From Austropuccinia psidii (taxonomy: Eukaryota > Basidiomycota > Pucciniomycetes > Pucciniales > Sphaerophragmiaceae), in assembly GCA_023105745.1 (NCBI GenBank), contig JALGQZ010000003.1:41741185-41805184 (forward strand): a DNA stretch of 64,000 bases, in the 5' to 3' direction. A program made the translations under genes and the position numbers. Shown one piece after another: positions 34,077 to 45,800 of this stretch. Within the stretch, counting starts at the first letter, position 1. Each line of letters begins with the position of its first letter. Below the pieces are notes generated by a model. That model had not been told where the DNA came from. It worked only from the letters and a program-made list of their open reading frames with translations, and searched no databases.

Positions 34077-35865
34077 AGGGAACATGACCATCATATACAA
34101 AGAAGGTAAAAGCCATACCAATGCAGATGGCCTTAGCAGATGGCCACTGGACAATGTCAAAAGCAATCCAGCTTATGACCCAGAAGTTGCAGCAAAAATC
34201 CCTATCCATTTCATGGAAATAGATAAGAGGAAGAACTTCAGAATATCTGAATGGGCACCAGAAAGTGGTACCCTTGACAGTGGAGACACTGACTCAGAAG
34301 GGACAGAAACTCCCATACTGGGAATAAGTTCCTCAGAACTGCACAATGAATTCTTCAGTGAAGTACAGAAGTCTTATGCCAAACACAAACAGTGTAGCAT
34401 ACTACTCCAACTCCTTCAACAAAAATACAGGAGCCCAGAACTGGAAACCCAGCTGGAGGAACCCTGGTTGAGGGCCTATAAGGACAATAAGTTCTTCCTT
34501 ATAGATGGCCTGATTTATCACAGAGAAAGGCACACCAGTGCACTCACAGTGATAGACAGAGACCACATCTCTTTGATCCTGCAGGAATGCCATGACTGCC
34601 CCTACATGGGATACATGAGTGAGGACAGGACTAAAGAGAGGGTAGGAAGCACAGCTTGGTGGCCCAAGTGGGAGCAAGAGTTGAGTGAATACATCAACAC
34701 TTGTGAAAGATGCCAAAAGGCAAATAGAAAGCATGGGAAGAAATATGGGTTGCTTCAACACATAGAAGAACCCAAACACCCATGGGAAACCATCAACATG
34801 GACTGGGTCACAGGACTTGTCCCAGGAGGCAAAGAAAACTACAATTCCTGCTTAATCATAGTTGATAGGTTCAGCAAGAGCATGAGATATCTACCATGCC
34901 ATAAAGAGGAAACTGCCATGGACACTGCTCTGTTATTTTGGAATAACATCATATCCACCTGTGGAGTCCCTAAGATCATAATTAGTGACAGGGACCCAAA
35001 ATTCACATCTGAATTTTGGACCAATTTATATGACATGCTTGGCACCAAGCTTGCTTTTGCCACAGCTTACCATCCACAAACAGATGGCCTAGCTGAGAGG
35101 ATTATCCAAACAATGGAAGACATCCTCAGGAGGTTCTGTGCCTATGGCATGGAATACAAGGACCATGAGGGATACACCCATGATTGGGTAACCCTCTTAC
35201 CAGAAGTCCAACTGGCTTATAATACAAGCCAGAACTCTACCACAGGAAAAACACCTGCACTGGTAGAGAAAGGGTGGAATCCCCTGTTACCTGTGGATCA
35301 CTTGAAGAAAAATCTTCTGACCATCCACCCCACAGCCAAAGACTTCCATGATATGTGGAAGAAAGCCTGTGATACTGCTGCTAAATGCATAGCTGAGGCC
35401 AAAGAGTATAACAAGCAGAGGTGGGACAAATCACATATGGAACCTGACTTCAAGGAAGGGGACCAGGTGTTAGTGTCTACACTGAACTTTAACAATCTCA
35501 AAGGACCCAAGAAGATGAGAGACTCATTTGTAGGTCCCTTCACTATCATTAAGTTGATAGGGAAGAATGCAGTAGAGGTCAAGCTCACTGAGCAATTTTC
35601 TAGGAAACACCCAGTCTTTCCAGTAAGCCTGGTCAAACCATACTTCCAAACAGAGGAGGATAAATTCCCCTCCAGGAAGAAAAACATCACTCCACCAGAA
35701 ATAGTGGAAGTAGAAGACTCTCCTGGACCTGTGAGTAAAATCATCAGGGCTAGAAAAATCAAACTTAAGAAAGACAAATGGTTGGCAGAGGATGCCATAC
35801 CAGATGGGAACCTTCATCTAAGGAGATTCAGAGCCTCTAGGAGGACTGAACAGTCTCATCAATGA
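34051..35865 (+). pseudogene. Element A integrase with damaged chromodomain
   Basis: Frame 1, continuing RNase H/connection sequence ([26 protein letters not shown] without a start of its own) after the frameshift near 34053. Zinc-binding HHCC region around [15 protein letters not shown] and CERCQKAN. Core residues of the DDE triad: Asp in NMDWVTG (34801-34803), Asp in SDRDPKFTS (34987-34989), Glu in DGLAERIIQ (35095-35097), all present. The C-terminal DNA-binding part has [14 protein letters not shown] and [18 protein letters not shown]. The chromodomain that should follow lacks 17 codons around 35767-35773 relative to A', joining KIKL to KKDKWLAED. The frame ends at 35865 just before the polypurine tract. 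Confidence 0.88.
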
Positions 35866-35877
35866 TGAGCCTTTTTT

Positions 35878-35889
35878 AGAGGGAGGGTA
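35878..35889 (+). promoter_or_regulatory. Polypurine tract of element A
   Basis: AGAGGGAGGGTA immediately before the 3' LTR at 35890, the standard place for plus-strand priming. The A' copy has GGAGGGAGGGTA at 14320-14331. Confidence 0.85.
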
Positions 35890-37327
35890 TGTCAGCCTGT
35901 GACTCAAAACCAGAGCACAAGCATGACAGCTAAAATACCATAAACCAATGGTATAGCCAAAATACCACCAAAACATGGAGCTGAGCCAAATTAGCTCAAA
36001 AGGTATCAAACGAAAGAGGAAACTCACCTCTTTCTGAAAATATAAGTCCCATCACCATAGGACAAGAAATAACAAAGTTATTCCTGCTGAAAGTTATTGC
36101 TGAGCATAAACCTTAATTTTCACCTCTCATCTAAAATCTAGAAGGAGAGGCTTAACCCCATCAAATGGGTATTCAAAATGAATCTCTAAGCCAGGGCTAT
36201 CTAATGATGCTAGCCAAACTGAGCTAGCACCAGTATTACTTGAGTTATGGTCAAATTCAGACCAAATAAGGGTGAAAAAAACATTCACCTCTCATCTAAC
36301 TTTTACAGTTTTAGGGTGAGATACCCAAAGTGGGGTCTTTTTGAAAAGAGCACAATCGGGGATATCTGATGGTGCCATCCATTTCCTCATAGCTCAACTA
36401 CAACAGAAGTTATTGGCCAAACAAGCTTAATACAGCTTTTGACCAGACCACGCCAATGTACAAAAATACTTGTACATGGGATAACTTTGTCATATCTAAT
36501 GATAGCCATGTCAAGTTGGGTACCATTGTGTAGGGCTCATACAGAGCTATTCAATGAACTAACTTTGAATTTGATATCTCAAACACTGACAGAGTTATGA
36601 CCATTTTAAGGTCAAAATCCCACCTGCCATCAGATACAGCCTTACCATGGGATAATATCCCATAACCATGAATATGAGGTGTCAAATAGACAAAGAAGCA
36701 TGTTTTTACTTCAATACCTCATATGTCAGTCAATACTTGGGTCCCATACAGTTTCTGTACAGCATTCTACGCGTCATACACGTCAGAATCAGGCTGTGAG
36801 GTCCCCAGATGAAAATTTTCACCCTGTATTGGTGAAATCCGCCCAGATGTGGTTTCAAAACCACATCTGAGCCCAATACAGAGTATACAGGCTGTTTGAA
36901 AACCACAAGCCTGTCATAGAGAGTGAAAAATCTTCACTTCCTCTACGTGGAAAGGTCTAGCAGCCTTTCCACCTCAATTTCAGGATAAAAGGAGGGCTTT
37001 TCACAGCCAAAAGCCTTTCCTCATCCTGCTCATGAATAACCTACGTAGTAAACTGTCAAAAACAGTTTTACTCTTGGTTAATAATCAGCTATAATTATAA
37101 ACTTAATTACTGTAGTCTTTATTATTGTAACCCAACAGATAAAACTGCACCCAGGGCTTTCAGCAGCGCTCACCACCACTATATTTCCATAGTATAGCCC
37201 TTAAAATCTCAATTCATTCATCTTTTATCAACCTTTTATCTTTAAAAATCTATTTTTTACCATGTCACAGTCATAGTTTTAGTTGTAGATAGCCTTCTTA
37301 CCTCTTCAAAATAGACTCAGCCTGACA
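35890..37327 (+). repeat. 3' LTR of element A
   Basis: 1438 bp, TGTCAGCCTG...CAGCCTGACA, paired with 27699-29134. Followed by the second copy of the GTTCA target duplication. Confidence 0.95.
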
Positions 37328-37959
37328 GTTCAATACAGTAATAATTGATACCTCATATGTAAATCAAAGTTCACTTATGTAATACATGCGCACATTTTGA
37401 CATTTCAATTGAATTCAATTGAGAATACTTCAATTCCTCATAACTTCTAAACTAAACACAACACCTTTTAACACAAAAATTGATGGTTAACACCACATGT
37501 GGTGTGAATTAAATTAAATTTTTGAGGATTTTCAACTTTTGTATTGAAAATACTAAAAACTTAATTTAAGCTTATTTAGAGTTGAGTTACAAGAATTTCA
37601 CTCAGAGGTGACCCCACCTAATTTGTTATGTGGAATCCAATGGTGAAATAATTTTTATATGTTTATTTAATGGATAAAAAGTTATAATAATTTTTATTTA
37701 ACTTTTTTCCAAATTTGTTTATTTTTTCACAATGTTGTTGAAATTTCATTTTTACTTAATTTTTTCAAGTATAAATGTAATATTATACTTACAAAATTTA
37801 ATGTATGTTTGTTTTTAAATTCTAATTAATTTTTTATTTTTAATACAATTTTATATTTATATTTCTTTTAATTTTAATAATATAAATTTTATTTATATTA
37901 CTATGTTATTTTTGTATTTGTGGTCTTTTGGGTATATGAAATTACCTCTAAGGCTCACA

Positions 37960-37971
37960 TTCCCTCCCCCT
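37960..37971 (-). promoter_or_regulatory. Polypurine tract of B2
   Basis: On the minus strand AGGGGGAGGGAA precedes the LTR start TGTGAGCC. B3 has AGGGGGGTGGAA at 55117-55128 in the same place. Confidence 0.82.
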
Positions 37972-37982
37972 AAAAAAGAATA

Positions 37983-38663
37983 TTACTTTGTAATATTGGT
38001 GTTTCTAGTGTTTCTGAATATTCTGAGGATTTTGGTAGCTTCTGGTATATCTTTTTCTTTTAACCATTCATCTTCACAAGTTGGGTCACTGTACCTAACA
38101 AGGTATTCCCTTACTTTCTTGGTTCTTAATTTCCTTTCTTTAAGAACTTTGGTTATTTTCTTAGTACCAGATGTCTCAATAGGAGGTATATCTTGAGGAA
38201 TCTTATTCCTCAAGGGAAATTTCTCAGCATCACTAGATTTATGTGGTTTTATCAAGATCACTGGAAATGTAGGATTCTTATTGCTAAGTTCCTCAGATAA
38301 CTATACTTCAACAGCATTTTCTCCATGGAGGGCTTTAATCACAAAAGGTCCTGAAAAGGAGTCTTTCAGCTTTTTGCATCCTTTGATGTTATTGAAGTTA
38401 GTGGTGGATACAAGAACTAGGTCCTCCACTTTGAAATCTGGAGTTGCATGTGATTTATCCCATTTGTCTTTAGCATATGCAAAAGAGTCCTCCATGCACC
38501 TTACTGCATGCTTTCTAGCTTTGTCTAGCATTCCTTTGAAGCTAGCAGCTGTGGGATGTATTTCAATTAAGTCTTTCCTCAAGGAATCTTGGGGTAACTT
38601 GGGGTTCCATCCTTTTTCTAGAATAGCAGGAGTCTGATTGGTACTGGCATGGATTGATGTTTT
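37983..38663 (-). pseudogene. B2 integrase C-terminal region and chromodomain
   Basis: Same frame as the large B2 pol frame but separated by a TAG at 38664-38666, where the expected LAYKTS has TAT changed to TAG, and by a second TAG near 38301 (EV-stop-LSEEL). The first part (38301-38582) is the integrase C-terminal DNA-binding region: FKVEDLVLVSTTNFNNI, SFSGPFVIKALHGENAVEV. The last part (37983-38261) is a full chromodomain: KERKLRTKKVREYLVRYSD, then EDEWLKEKDIPEATKI. Chromodomains in Ty3/gypsy integrases bind modified histones and steer integration to heterochromatin. Confidence 0.85.
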
Positions 38664-41015
38664 CTATGCTAATTCCAGTGCTGGCAACAGAGTACACCAA
38701 TCATGGGTAAATCCATCACAATCTTTGAATTCAAGGCCATATGCACAAAATCTTCTCACCATGTCCTCTAAGGTTTGGATCATCCTTTCAGCCAGGCCAT
38801 CAGTTTGTGGGTGGTAGGCTGAAGAGAAAGACAGTTTAGTGCCAAATAATTGGTGAAGCATTTTCCATAGTGCTGAAGTGAATTTGGGATCTCTATCACT
38901 GATAATATCTGTAAATATCCCAGTCCATGACACTACTCTATTCCATATCAGAAGAGCTGTATCTATGGCTGTATCACCTTTGTGACATGGTAAAAAAATT
39001 GGAGTTTTACTGAATCTGTCCACAATTACTAGGAATGCATTATAGCTTCTATCACCTCCTGGTGGTAGGCCAGTTACCCAATCCATATGGACAATTTCCC
39101 AAGGTCTGTTTGGTTCTTGGATTTTTATCATATTTCCAAGTCTTTTGCCAGTGGATTTATTTGCCTTTTGGCATTTGTCACAGGTTTTGCAATACTCTGC
39201 AACATCTTTCTGCCACATTGGCCACCATATGAAGGTCTTTACTTTCTCTCTTGTTCTGTCTTCAGAAAGATTTCCTGAAAAGGGACTATCATGGCATTTT
39301 TTCAGTACAAGATTGATTAATGACCTGTCTACAACTGTCATGACACATGTGTGCTTGGTTCTGTGGTAAATTATACCATCCAGTAGGTGAAATCTTCCTT
39401 CATCAGAAGACTTTCTCCATACTTCATCCGAGGCATGTATTAGAGAGTTGTCTTTACAGTCTTTGTTAAGTAATTGGCATAAGATGCTACAATTCTTATA
39501 TTGAGTGTAACTACTTCTGACTTCTTCAAAGAAGGTGGTGTTCAAGTCTGTAACACTTATTGCTTCTATTGGAATTTGTGGTGAAGCTTCTTCTGGAACA
39601 TAAGCAGGATTATCAATATTATTTGGTAATGGCCATCTGCTTAGTCCATCTGCATTCTTATGAATATTCCCATCCTTATGCACAATATTCATATTGCCTC
39701 TGTATTCTTGTATGGCTATTTGCCATCTGAGCATGTGTCTGTTGGGTGTTTTCATGTTCAAAAGTGATTTGACAGCTGTACAATCTGTTATCACTTCAAA
39801 AACACATCCCTCTAAGAGGTAGTTCAATTTCTCTAAGGCCCAGACAAGGCATAGACATTCCATCTGGCTTGCTCCATATCTGGCTTCAGTTGGTTTGATT
39901 TGCCTGGATATGAAACATATGGGTCCTTCTACAGGTTTATCATTTATGATCTTAACTTGGTGAAGTGCAGCACCTAGTCCATCCCCTGATGCATCAATAT
40001 ACAGTTTGAAAGGCAGTTTAAAGTCTGGCATCAGTAAGAGTGGAGCAGTGGTCAATGCTTCTCTTAGAGACTCAAAAGCTTTGACTCTGTCAACAGTCAT
40101 TTCAAATACTGTGTCTTTGTCACACAACTTATAAAGTGGTCTTGCTATGGATTCAAAATCTTTAATGTTTTGCCTGTAATATCCTGCAAAACCTAAGAAT
40201 GACTGAATTTCCTTCTTATTCTGAGGCATGGGTTTTAACAATACTGCAGCAACTTTGTTTTTGTCAATTCCAAGGGACAAACCAGATACAACATGTCCTA
40301 CTGCTTTAAGTTCTTTAAATCCAAAATGGAATTTCTTCAAGGAGATTTTCATGTTGACTGATTGAATTTTTGCCAAAACTCTGGACAATCTGTACATGTG
40401 TTCTTCCCAAGTCTTGGAACAGACAATAATGTCATCAAGGTAAATGATTAACCATCCCTCTGAGAGCTCTTCAGGGAAAATTTCATTCATCATTCTTTGG
40501 AAGTGTGAAGGTGAATTTTTAATACCAAGGGGCATCCTCAAGTATTCATACACTCCACAATGAACTACAATTCTCAGGTATTTTCTTGCTCTTGGTGTCA
40601 CCACATTTTGATGGAATCCTTTAAGGGCATCAATAGTGGTTATGTACACTGCTTGAGATATTTGAGTAAGGGCAATTTGGATTTTTGGTATTGGGTATCT
40701 GTCTGGAACAGTGTAAGTGTTCAGAGCTCTAAAGTCCCCAACCATTTGGGATTGTCCATTATGCCACGCCACTATGATTGGTGTAGTTATTTCTACTTCT
40801 TCATTGTGGCCTACTTTTCTTATTACACCAAGGTCCAGAAGTTCTTTGATATTAATTTCCAGAGCTTCCCTTGATTTTGGACTTGCTGGATAAGCAGGTC
40901 TTCTTAGGAGTGGTGGATAAGGTCTCTCAATGTTAAGAATGATGTCAACTTCATGACCAATAATTGCTCCTAGAGGTTCTTTGTCTGTAGCAAATTCTCC
41001 TCTGTGGTAATACAA
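38664..41015 (-). CDS. B2 pol: RT, RNase H and integrase core (783 codons open)
   Basis: The longest intact pol stretch of family B. RT opens with [15 protein letters not shown] and [13 protein letters not shown], then [25 protein letters not shown] and catalytic YLDD (40431-40442), FLGFAGYY; RNase H has [16 protein letters not shown] and [17 protein letters not shown]; integrase zinc region has [15 protein letters not shown] and CDKCQKAN; the core has [25 protein letters not shown] and DGLAERMIQ, so all three acidic residues are present. It is the middle of a Gag-Pol polyprotein and has no start of its own. It ends at an amber codon inside the integrase. Confidence 0.9.
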   Translation of the reverse strand: MYYHRGEFATDKEPLGAIIGHEVDIILNIERPYPPLLRRPAYPASPKSREALEINIKELLDLGVIRKVGHNEEVEITTPIIVAWHNGQSQMVGDFRALNTYTVPDRYPIPKIQIALTQISQAVYITTIDALKGFHQNVVTPRARKYLRIVVHCGVYEYLRMPLGIKNSPSHFQRMMNEIFPEELSEGWLIIYLDDIIVCSKTWEEHMYRLSRVLAKIQSVNMKISLKKFHFGFKELKAVGHVVSGLSLGIDKNKVAAVLLKPMPQNKKEIQSFLGFAGYYRQNIKDFESIARPLYKLCDKDTVFEMTVDRVKAFESLREALTTAPLLLMPDFKLPFKLYIDASGDGLGAALHQVKIINDKPVEGPICFISRQIKPTEARYGASQMECLCLVWALEKLNYLLEGCVFEVITDCTAVKSLLNMKTPNRHMLRWQIAIQEYRGNMNIVHKDGNIHKNADGLSRWPLPNNIDNPAYVPEEASPQIPIEAISVTDLNTTFFEEVRSSYTQYKNCSILCQLLNKDCKDNSLIHASDEVWRKSSDEGRFHLLDGIIYHRTKHTCVMTVVDRSLINLVLKKCHDSPFSGNLSEDRTREKVKTFIWWPMWQKDVAEYCKTCDKCQKANKSTGKRLGNMIKIQEPNRPWEIVHMDWVTGLPPGGDRSYNAFLVIVDRFSKTPIFLPCHKGDTAIDTALLIWNRVVSWTGIFTDIISDRDPKFTSALWKMLHQLFGTKLSFSSAYHPQTDGLAERMIQTLEDMVRRFCAYGLEFKDCDGFTHDWCTLLPALELA

Positions 41016-41104
41016 GAGGGAAGAAAGTTCATTTTCTTGTTTATCAGTCAGATGAAGGCTTATTTCAGCCTCATTTAACTGTTCAGACTTGAATTTCTCT
41101 AACT

Positions 41105-41836
41105 CTAATTTACTGGTGATACTTTGTTTACTGTAATTTGTCTTTTAAATGGTAAAAAGGCAAATTTTTGGCGCTTATTGTCTCCAATAGTAAAGTATCT
41201 GTCTTTGTTATTATTTAAATCTATCCCATACATGATTAAATAGTCATTTCCCAATATAAAATGGGTACTAGAGCAATTTTCCATAACAACAAATTCAACT
41301 GTGATCCTTAAATTCCCATTTATGTGTGGGAATATGACATTGGTCTCAAAGATTCCTAATGCTTTCATTGGGTTACTTGCACTGTTGAATTTTATACCAT
41401 CAATTGGTAACAATTGGTCTTCAAAATTTGGTACACAAGTCTTAAGAAAAGATTTTCCAACACAAGAGCAGAAGGCTCCTGGGTCAAGCAAAAGTTTGGT
41501 GGGCTTGTTGTCAATTACCACTTCTGTTATACAGGAGTTACAAGCTGTATAACCTTTCCCTCTGTTTGGGGTTGTCTTCATAAGTTGTGCATCTTAAACT
41601 TTTGATAAATCAACTTGACCATTGGTCAATTGTGGCAAGTGGGAATAAGATTCCATGATGTCAAAAGTGGCATTGATATTTTCTATAGCTTTTGAAGATT
41701 CAGAAAATATGGATGACTTATCATCTGAATTGTCTTCAATGATTTCTTCCTTTTCAACATCTGGTTCCTTTTCAATTTCAATTTCATTTATTTTCCCCCT
41801 TTTTGGACATGTATTGGCTAAATGGGTGGTACTTTG
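41105..41836 (-). pseudogene. B2 protease and Gag-Pol linker
   Basis: The retropepsin-like domain (41105-41581) has LLLDPGAFCSCVGKSF (DPG at 41477-41485), VEFVVMENCSSTHFILGNDYL and GDNKRQKFAFL. Upstream is an acidic linker (IEKEPDVEKEEIIED) with a TAA near 41596 where B3 has CAA (KIQGAQL). A one-base loss near 41110 (B3 reads AACTTAGAG, B2 AATTAGAG) separates it from RT. B3 has the same DPG, so Pro here is a family trait. Confidence 0.8.
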
Positions 41837-43627
41837 TCAAATATGGCACTTTCTGACTGTATCTGCAGATTTATACTTAATATTACTAGAATTTTCTTTG
41901 GGGTTTTTGTCCACAGAATCTTTCCAAGGTGTATTAAACCTTTTTTTGAGATTCACCCTACTAGAACCAATTTTGGTTCTGGTGGTTACTTCTTCTAGTA
42001 TATTGATAATATCCTCTGCTGAAGATTGTTCAGTAGTCCTGCTTTTGACAGCATGCTCTAAGTCACCTCCACATTGTCTCAGAATTTTTCTATGGATCAT
42101 AAATTCTGACATGTCAGGATATAATGCTGTTAATCTTTCTTTTTGTTGGCAAAACCATGGTAAAGCTTTGTCTTTATCAGAATTAAATTTGGAAGATTCA
42201 AAGGCTTTTTCAACTTTAAACCTCCAAGCATCATTTGCCCATTTGTTGATGATTTGGGTTTTCCACCAAGTCCAACTCTGGTGTCCATGTCCTTGTCTTA
42301 TTTTGATGTACCATCTGTGAGCTGATCTGGTAAACAAGGTGTTAAACCTGGCTGTTACCAATCTGTCTGGTAATTCAAAATCCTCTTTGATCATGTCAAT
42401 ACCTCTAATGAATTCCATATGGTCATACTCTCCTTCACCACTGAAGTGAGGCCATTCTTTAAGTTTTGGAACTTCTTTCAAGAGTGCTTGGCCCATTGAT
42501 GGTTCCAAGTTATGAAAATAAGTGGATAATTCATTTTTTAATTGTGAATTATCAGGATCCAATACTTGTGGATTTGGAATTCTTGCGCCCTCATTTTGAT
42601 TCAGAGGTGTAGACATTCTTGGTAAGGTGTTCAGTATTTGTTCAATGTCATTCATTTTACTGTTGCTACACCTTTGGGAACTTCTGTATTCATGTTGGAA
42701 GCTTTGTATTAAATTTATGACTTCAATTTTATACATGTCTTCTTTATGTGTCAGTTCTTGCCATAACTCTCTCTGTCTTGTATTATCAGCAGTGACTTGA
42801 TTAAATTTCATTGATAATTTTGATACTTCTTCTTGTGAAGCATCAAAACACTTTTTCAAAGAAATGGTATATGTCTTTACTTCAGTAAATGAATTTGAAA
42901 TGTCATCAAGGACTTTCTTGTTATCTGTTTTGATAATATTTATGGCTTGTTTCATTCTTGTTTCAATTATGTCATCAATATTGAATTTAGAATATTTATC
43001 TGTTTATTCTTTAATTATGGCAGATTGTTCATTTATTTTATTGCTAGAAGAATTATCATTATTGGAATTTTTAATTGTTCTTAAAGCTTTTTCAAAACAC
43101 ATAAGTGTTTCATTAATTGGGCACAGACTCAGGTTGTTTGTTTTAATGTTGTTACAAATGGTTTCATTTTTATCAGAAAGATGTTTTTTCACGTCATTTA
43201 TAGCATCATACAACTCTGCGATGGAATCAAATATATCAGAAATCATTTCTGGAATCTTAATTTGGCTTCCTCCTTCTTCTGAAATTCCATTATGGTTCTG
43301 GCCATCTGAAATACATTTTCCATGGCATCCTGCTTAATCTTTGGGATTCTGTAGCCCTGGCTGTAGGGTTTTGGGGCTGGTGCCTTCCCTTTGCCCTTGT
43401 TTTGAGTTTGTGGCTGCTTTTTCACATTGGAATTGCTGGTGCTGGCCACTGGGGCTTTTTTTGGCACTGGTTTGGGTGGTGGAGGATTGTTTTTCCTCCA
43501 TTCTAGTGTCAAAAGCATCATGTTTTTCTTCTCCATCAATGGATGCCATCCATTGAGCAATTTGCACGTGTTGGGATGGCCCAGTAATTTTCTTACTGTC
43601 AGGTAAGAATTCATGCAATTCTTCCAC
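41837..43627 (-). pseudogene. B2 Gag, capsid and zinc knuckle (P2 frame)
   Basis: The main open part is 41837-42955 (372 codons): coiled-coil-like region (FDASQEEVSKLSMKFNQV), linker (NTLPRMSTPLNQNEG), then the capsid block LKEWPHFSGEGEYDHMEF, ARFNTLFTRSAHRWYIKIR, SWTWWKTQIINKWAND, LEHAVKSR. It ends KCHI-stop: the second zinc-knuckle Cys codon is TGA at 41837-41839. Above are 43004-43246 (SDIFDSIAELYDAINDVKKHL) and 43334-43627 (overlap with P1), each closed by a single stop. The same frame begins at 45750 (MPSTRSGASYNP), beyond the solo LTR. Confidence 0.8.
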
Positions 43628-43643
43628 AGGTCTGCAAGGATCT

Positions 43644-45482
43644 TGTGAGCCTTAGAGGTAATTTCATATACCCAAAAGACCACAAATATAAAAAATAACA
43701 TATTAATATAAATAAAATAAATTTATTTATATTATTAAAATAAAAATCAAAATATAAATATAAAATTATATTAAAAATAAAAAATTAATTATAATTTAAA
43801 AATAAAAAATACATTAAATTTTGTAAATATAAAATTACATTTATACTTGAAAAAATTAAGTAAAAATGAAACTTTAACAAAATTGTGAGAAAATAAATAA
43901 ATTTGGAAAAAAGTTAAATAAAATTTATTATAACTTTTTATCCAATAAATAAACATATAAAATTTATTTCACCATTGGATTCCTCATAAAAAATCAGGTG
44001 GGGTCACCTCTGAGTGAAATTCTTGTAACTCAACTCTAAATAAGCTTAAATTAAGTTTTTAGTATTTTCAATACAAAAGTTGAAAATCCTCAAAACCTTA
44101 ATTTAATTCACACCACATGTGGTGTTAACCATCAATTTTTGTGTTAAAATTGAGGTGTTGTGTTTAGTTTAGAAGTTATGAGGAATTGAAGTATTTTCAA
44201 TTGAATTCAATTGAAATGTCAAAATGTGCGCGTGTATTACATAAGTGAAATTTGATTTACATATAAGGTGTCAATTATTACTGTATTGTATTGTACAATT
44301 GAATTGAATTACATATGTAAATTATAAGTATAATACATGATGAGGAATTAAAGGAAAAATAAATTGGAAAGATTAAATTTGGGGGGGAAAAGGAACTCCA
44401 GCTCTAAGGGGGAGCTAGACCCCCAAAATCCTTGCTGACAGGCGTGGGATGTCAAAATTCAGGCAAAAGTTCATCACTTTTGGCCTGGAATTGAGTTACA
44501 GGGTCTGTGGACTCAATTGATGATGAGGTTTTGATACCAACTGGGGTAGTTTTAGCTGTTGCCAAGAGGGTAAAACTACCCTTAAGATAAAACAATCATA
44601 ATAAAAACAGTTTTAACTGGTTTCTACGCCTCTGAAACACATTCTGACGTGTTTTGAAGGCTCTAGGCCTGGTATTGCTATAGTAATGGCTGATTTAAGG
44701 GTCTAAAATGGCTAAAAATGGCTAAAAATGGCTTAAACCAGCCCTTTTTGGTCTAAACCAGGGTTCAATGATGCCATAATTGGCTTTTCTGTTGTCAGAC
44801 TGTTTTTCACGACTGACAAGAGTAAATTTTACTTTTGGAGTAAGAGAATTGATGGCTATAAAAGAATGTCTTCTTTGCCCCACTTTTCTCTTCATGTTAG
44901 AATCTTTTCCTTTTATTAATTAGTTTAAAACTGTTAAACCAATCAATCAAAGATTCCAACCACCACTTTTAAATCATTTTAATCCTTTTAACCACGTGAA
45001 AAAATCATTATAATCATTTTTTCTAACTCTTATAATCATTTTTACCCCTGAACCACCCCAAAAGTGAATTAAAGCATCTTTCATCACTGTAAACTTTGTC
45101 ACTTTGTTTCCAAATTCACTCTGGTCACTTTTGGGCGTGTTTTCTCTTTAATATTCTTTTTAAAGACTTTGTTCTTTAATTAATTGCTTGCAGTTCTTTT
45201 CTCAATTAATTCCAATTGAAATTGCTCTTGAAGAAATTTCTTTTGTAACCTTAAAATATCTCTTGTAGAGTATTTTTTTGGATAAATTTTTATTGTTGGT
45301 AAAACAATAAATTTTTATAATATTATTGTTTTATACTAATAAAGTTATAAACAATAAAATTGCCATGTTTTCTCTTAAAAATAATATTTCATACTATTTT
45401 CAATTGATTTTTACCTTATACAAATTTTGAGTACAGGAAAAGTACTTGATTTTTAATCAAAGTTTCATATCCACACCTTACA
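43644..45482 (+). repeat. Solo family B LTR in B2 gag, target duplication GATCT
   Basis: Runs TGTGAGCCTTAGAGG...CACACCTTACA in sense orientation (1839 bp). GATCT at 43639-43643 and 45483-45487 is a perfect target duplication. U3 contains a G5/C5 hairpin (44408-44412 with 44420-44424), three 10-bp-spaced AATGGCTAAA motifs (about 44706-44735) and TATAAAAG at 44857-44864. Confidence 0.94.
44857..44864 (+). promoter_or_regulatory. TATA box in family B LTR
   Basis: TATAAAAG, about two-thirds into the LTR in sense direction. The same box is at 48912-48919 (B3 5' LTR, plus) and 46804-46811 (B2 5' LTR, minus). A pyrimidine-rich GCCCCACTTTTCTCTTCATG follows at 20-35 nt, a likely initiation region. 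Confidence 0.6.
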
Positions 45483-45750
45483 GATCTGGTACTCCTTGAA
45501 TTGAAGTGCATTGTTGTATGCACTGTGGCTGGCTTTGTATATGTCCACAGAGTCTTGTTGTGGCGGTGTCAGCTCTTTTTGCAGGTAAAATAGTATTATC
45601 AGCTTCAAAATGACCCAATTTAGCTGTTTGGAAGTCACCAATTGACCCTTTTCCTTCTGTACCTGAGTGTCCTCTGCCATAATCACGTCTATCACCTTTT
45701 TGGGGGCTGCTTGAGGGGTTGTAGCTGGCTCCTGACCTGGTTGAAGGCAT
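45483..45750 (-). pseudogene. B2 Gag N-terminus (P2 frame)
   Basis: Opens MPSTRSGASYNPSSSP at 45750 and continues RRDYGRGHSGTEGKGS to the solo LTR insertion point. Matches the start of gag in B3 (50010, MPSTTSGASYSPS). Gly/Ser/Gln-rich. If the upstream intron is removed, this ATG lies inside the intron and translation would come from the leader exon instead. Confidence 0.6.
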
Positions 45751-45800
45751 AATTATGGTTTAAAAAGGTATAAAATAGTATTTTTACATCAAAAACTTAC
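45732..45800 (-). other. Candidate intron before B2 gag
   Basis: On the minus strand GCAAATA is followed by GTAAGTTTTTG (first intron base 45800), and the acceptor GTCAG ends at 45732; length 69 nt. A second acceptor, GCCAG, lies 7 nt further on. The first joins the phase-1 donor to the gag frame, the second to P1. Same sites in B3. Confidence 0.5.

Larger units (their letters stand above)
27699..37327 (+). mobile_element. Element A: youngest, nearly full-length family A Ty3/gypsy element
   Basis: A 9.6 kb element with LTRs at 27699-29134 and 35890-37327, both running TGTCAGCCTG...CAGCCTGACA. A perfect 5 bp target duplication GTTCA stands at 27694-27698 and 37328-37332. Inside are a primer-binding motif, leader exon, two overlapping gag-region frames, one fused gag-pol frame and a polypurine tract. 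The LTRs are close but not identical: over the first ~145 bp I count five mismatches, four of them transitions. Lesions in gag and pol (double stop, two frameshifts, protease Asp lost, chromodomain deletion) make it non-autonomous. Confidence 0.95.
26504..37959 (-). repeat. 3' LTR of B2, split by element A
   Basis: Starts TGTAAGGTGTGG and ends AAGGCTCACA on the plus strand. Element A occupies 27699-37327 within it and duplicates GTTCA. Without A and one duplication the LTR is 1822 bp and reads through AAAGTTCAATACAGTAATAA, as in the uninterrupted copy near 16217. It lacks the 120 bp duplication seen in the 5' LTR of the same element. Confidence 0.9.
43243..45731 (-). pseudogene. B2 P1: overlapping-frame protein, split by a solo LTR
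   Basis: The second open frame across the gag 5' region. The first part (45731 down to about 45483) has VIDVIMAEDTQVQKEKGQ and LKLIILFYLQKELTPP, ending KEYQI; the LTR at 43644-45482 interrupts. The second part (43643 to 43243) has ADLWKNCMNSYLTVRKLLG, NGWHPLMEKKN, a Pro/Lys linker and a helical end DAMENVFQMARTIMEFQKKEE. Removing LTR plus one target duplication (1844 bp) restores both P1 and P2 frames at once. About 210 codons in all, with no internal stop apart from the insertion. Product unknown; same architecture as 30079-30779. Confidence 0.55.

Noticed and set aside
32348..35798. Minus-strand frames within element A, up to 166 codons
   Set aside because: Shadows of the plus-strand pol, with no motif of their own.
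41655..42320. 221-codon plus-strand frame opposite B2 gag
   Set aside because: Mirror of a conserved gag frame; hydrophobic composition is what antisense of this gag gives.
44408..44424. G5/C5 hairpin in the B LTR as a transcription terminator
   Set aside because: It lies in U3 upstream of the TATA box and has no following T run; a bacterial-type terminator has no meaning here.
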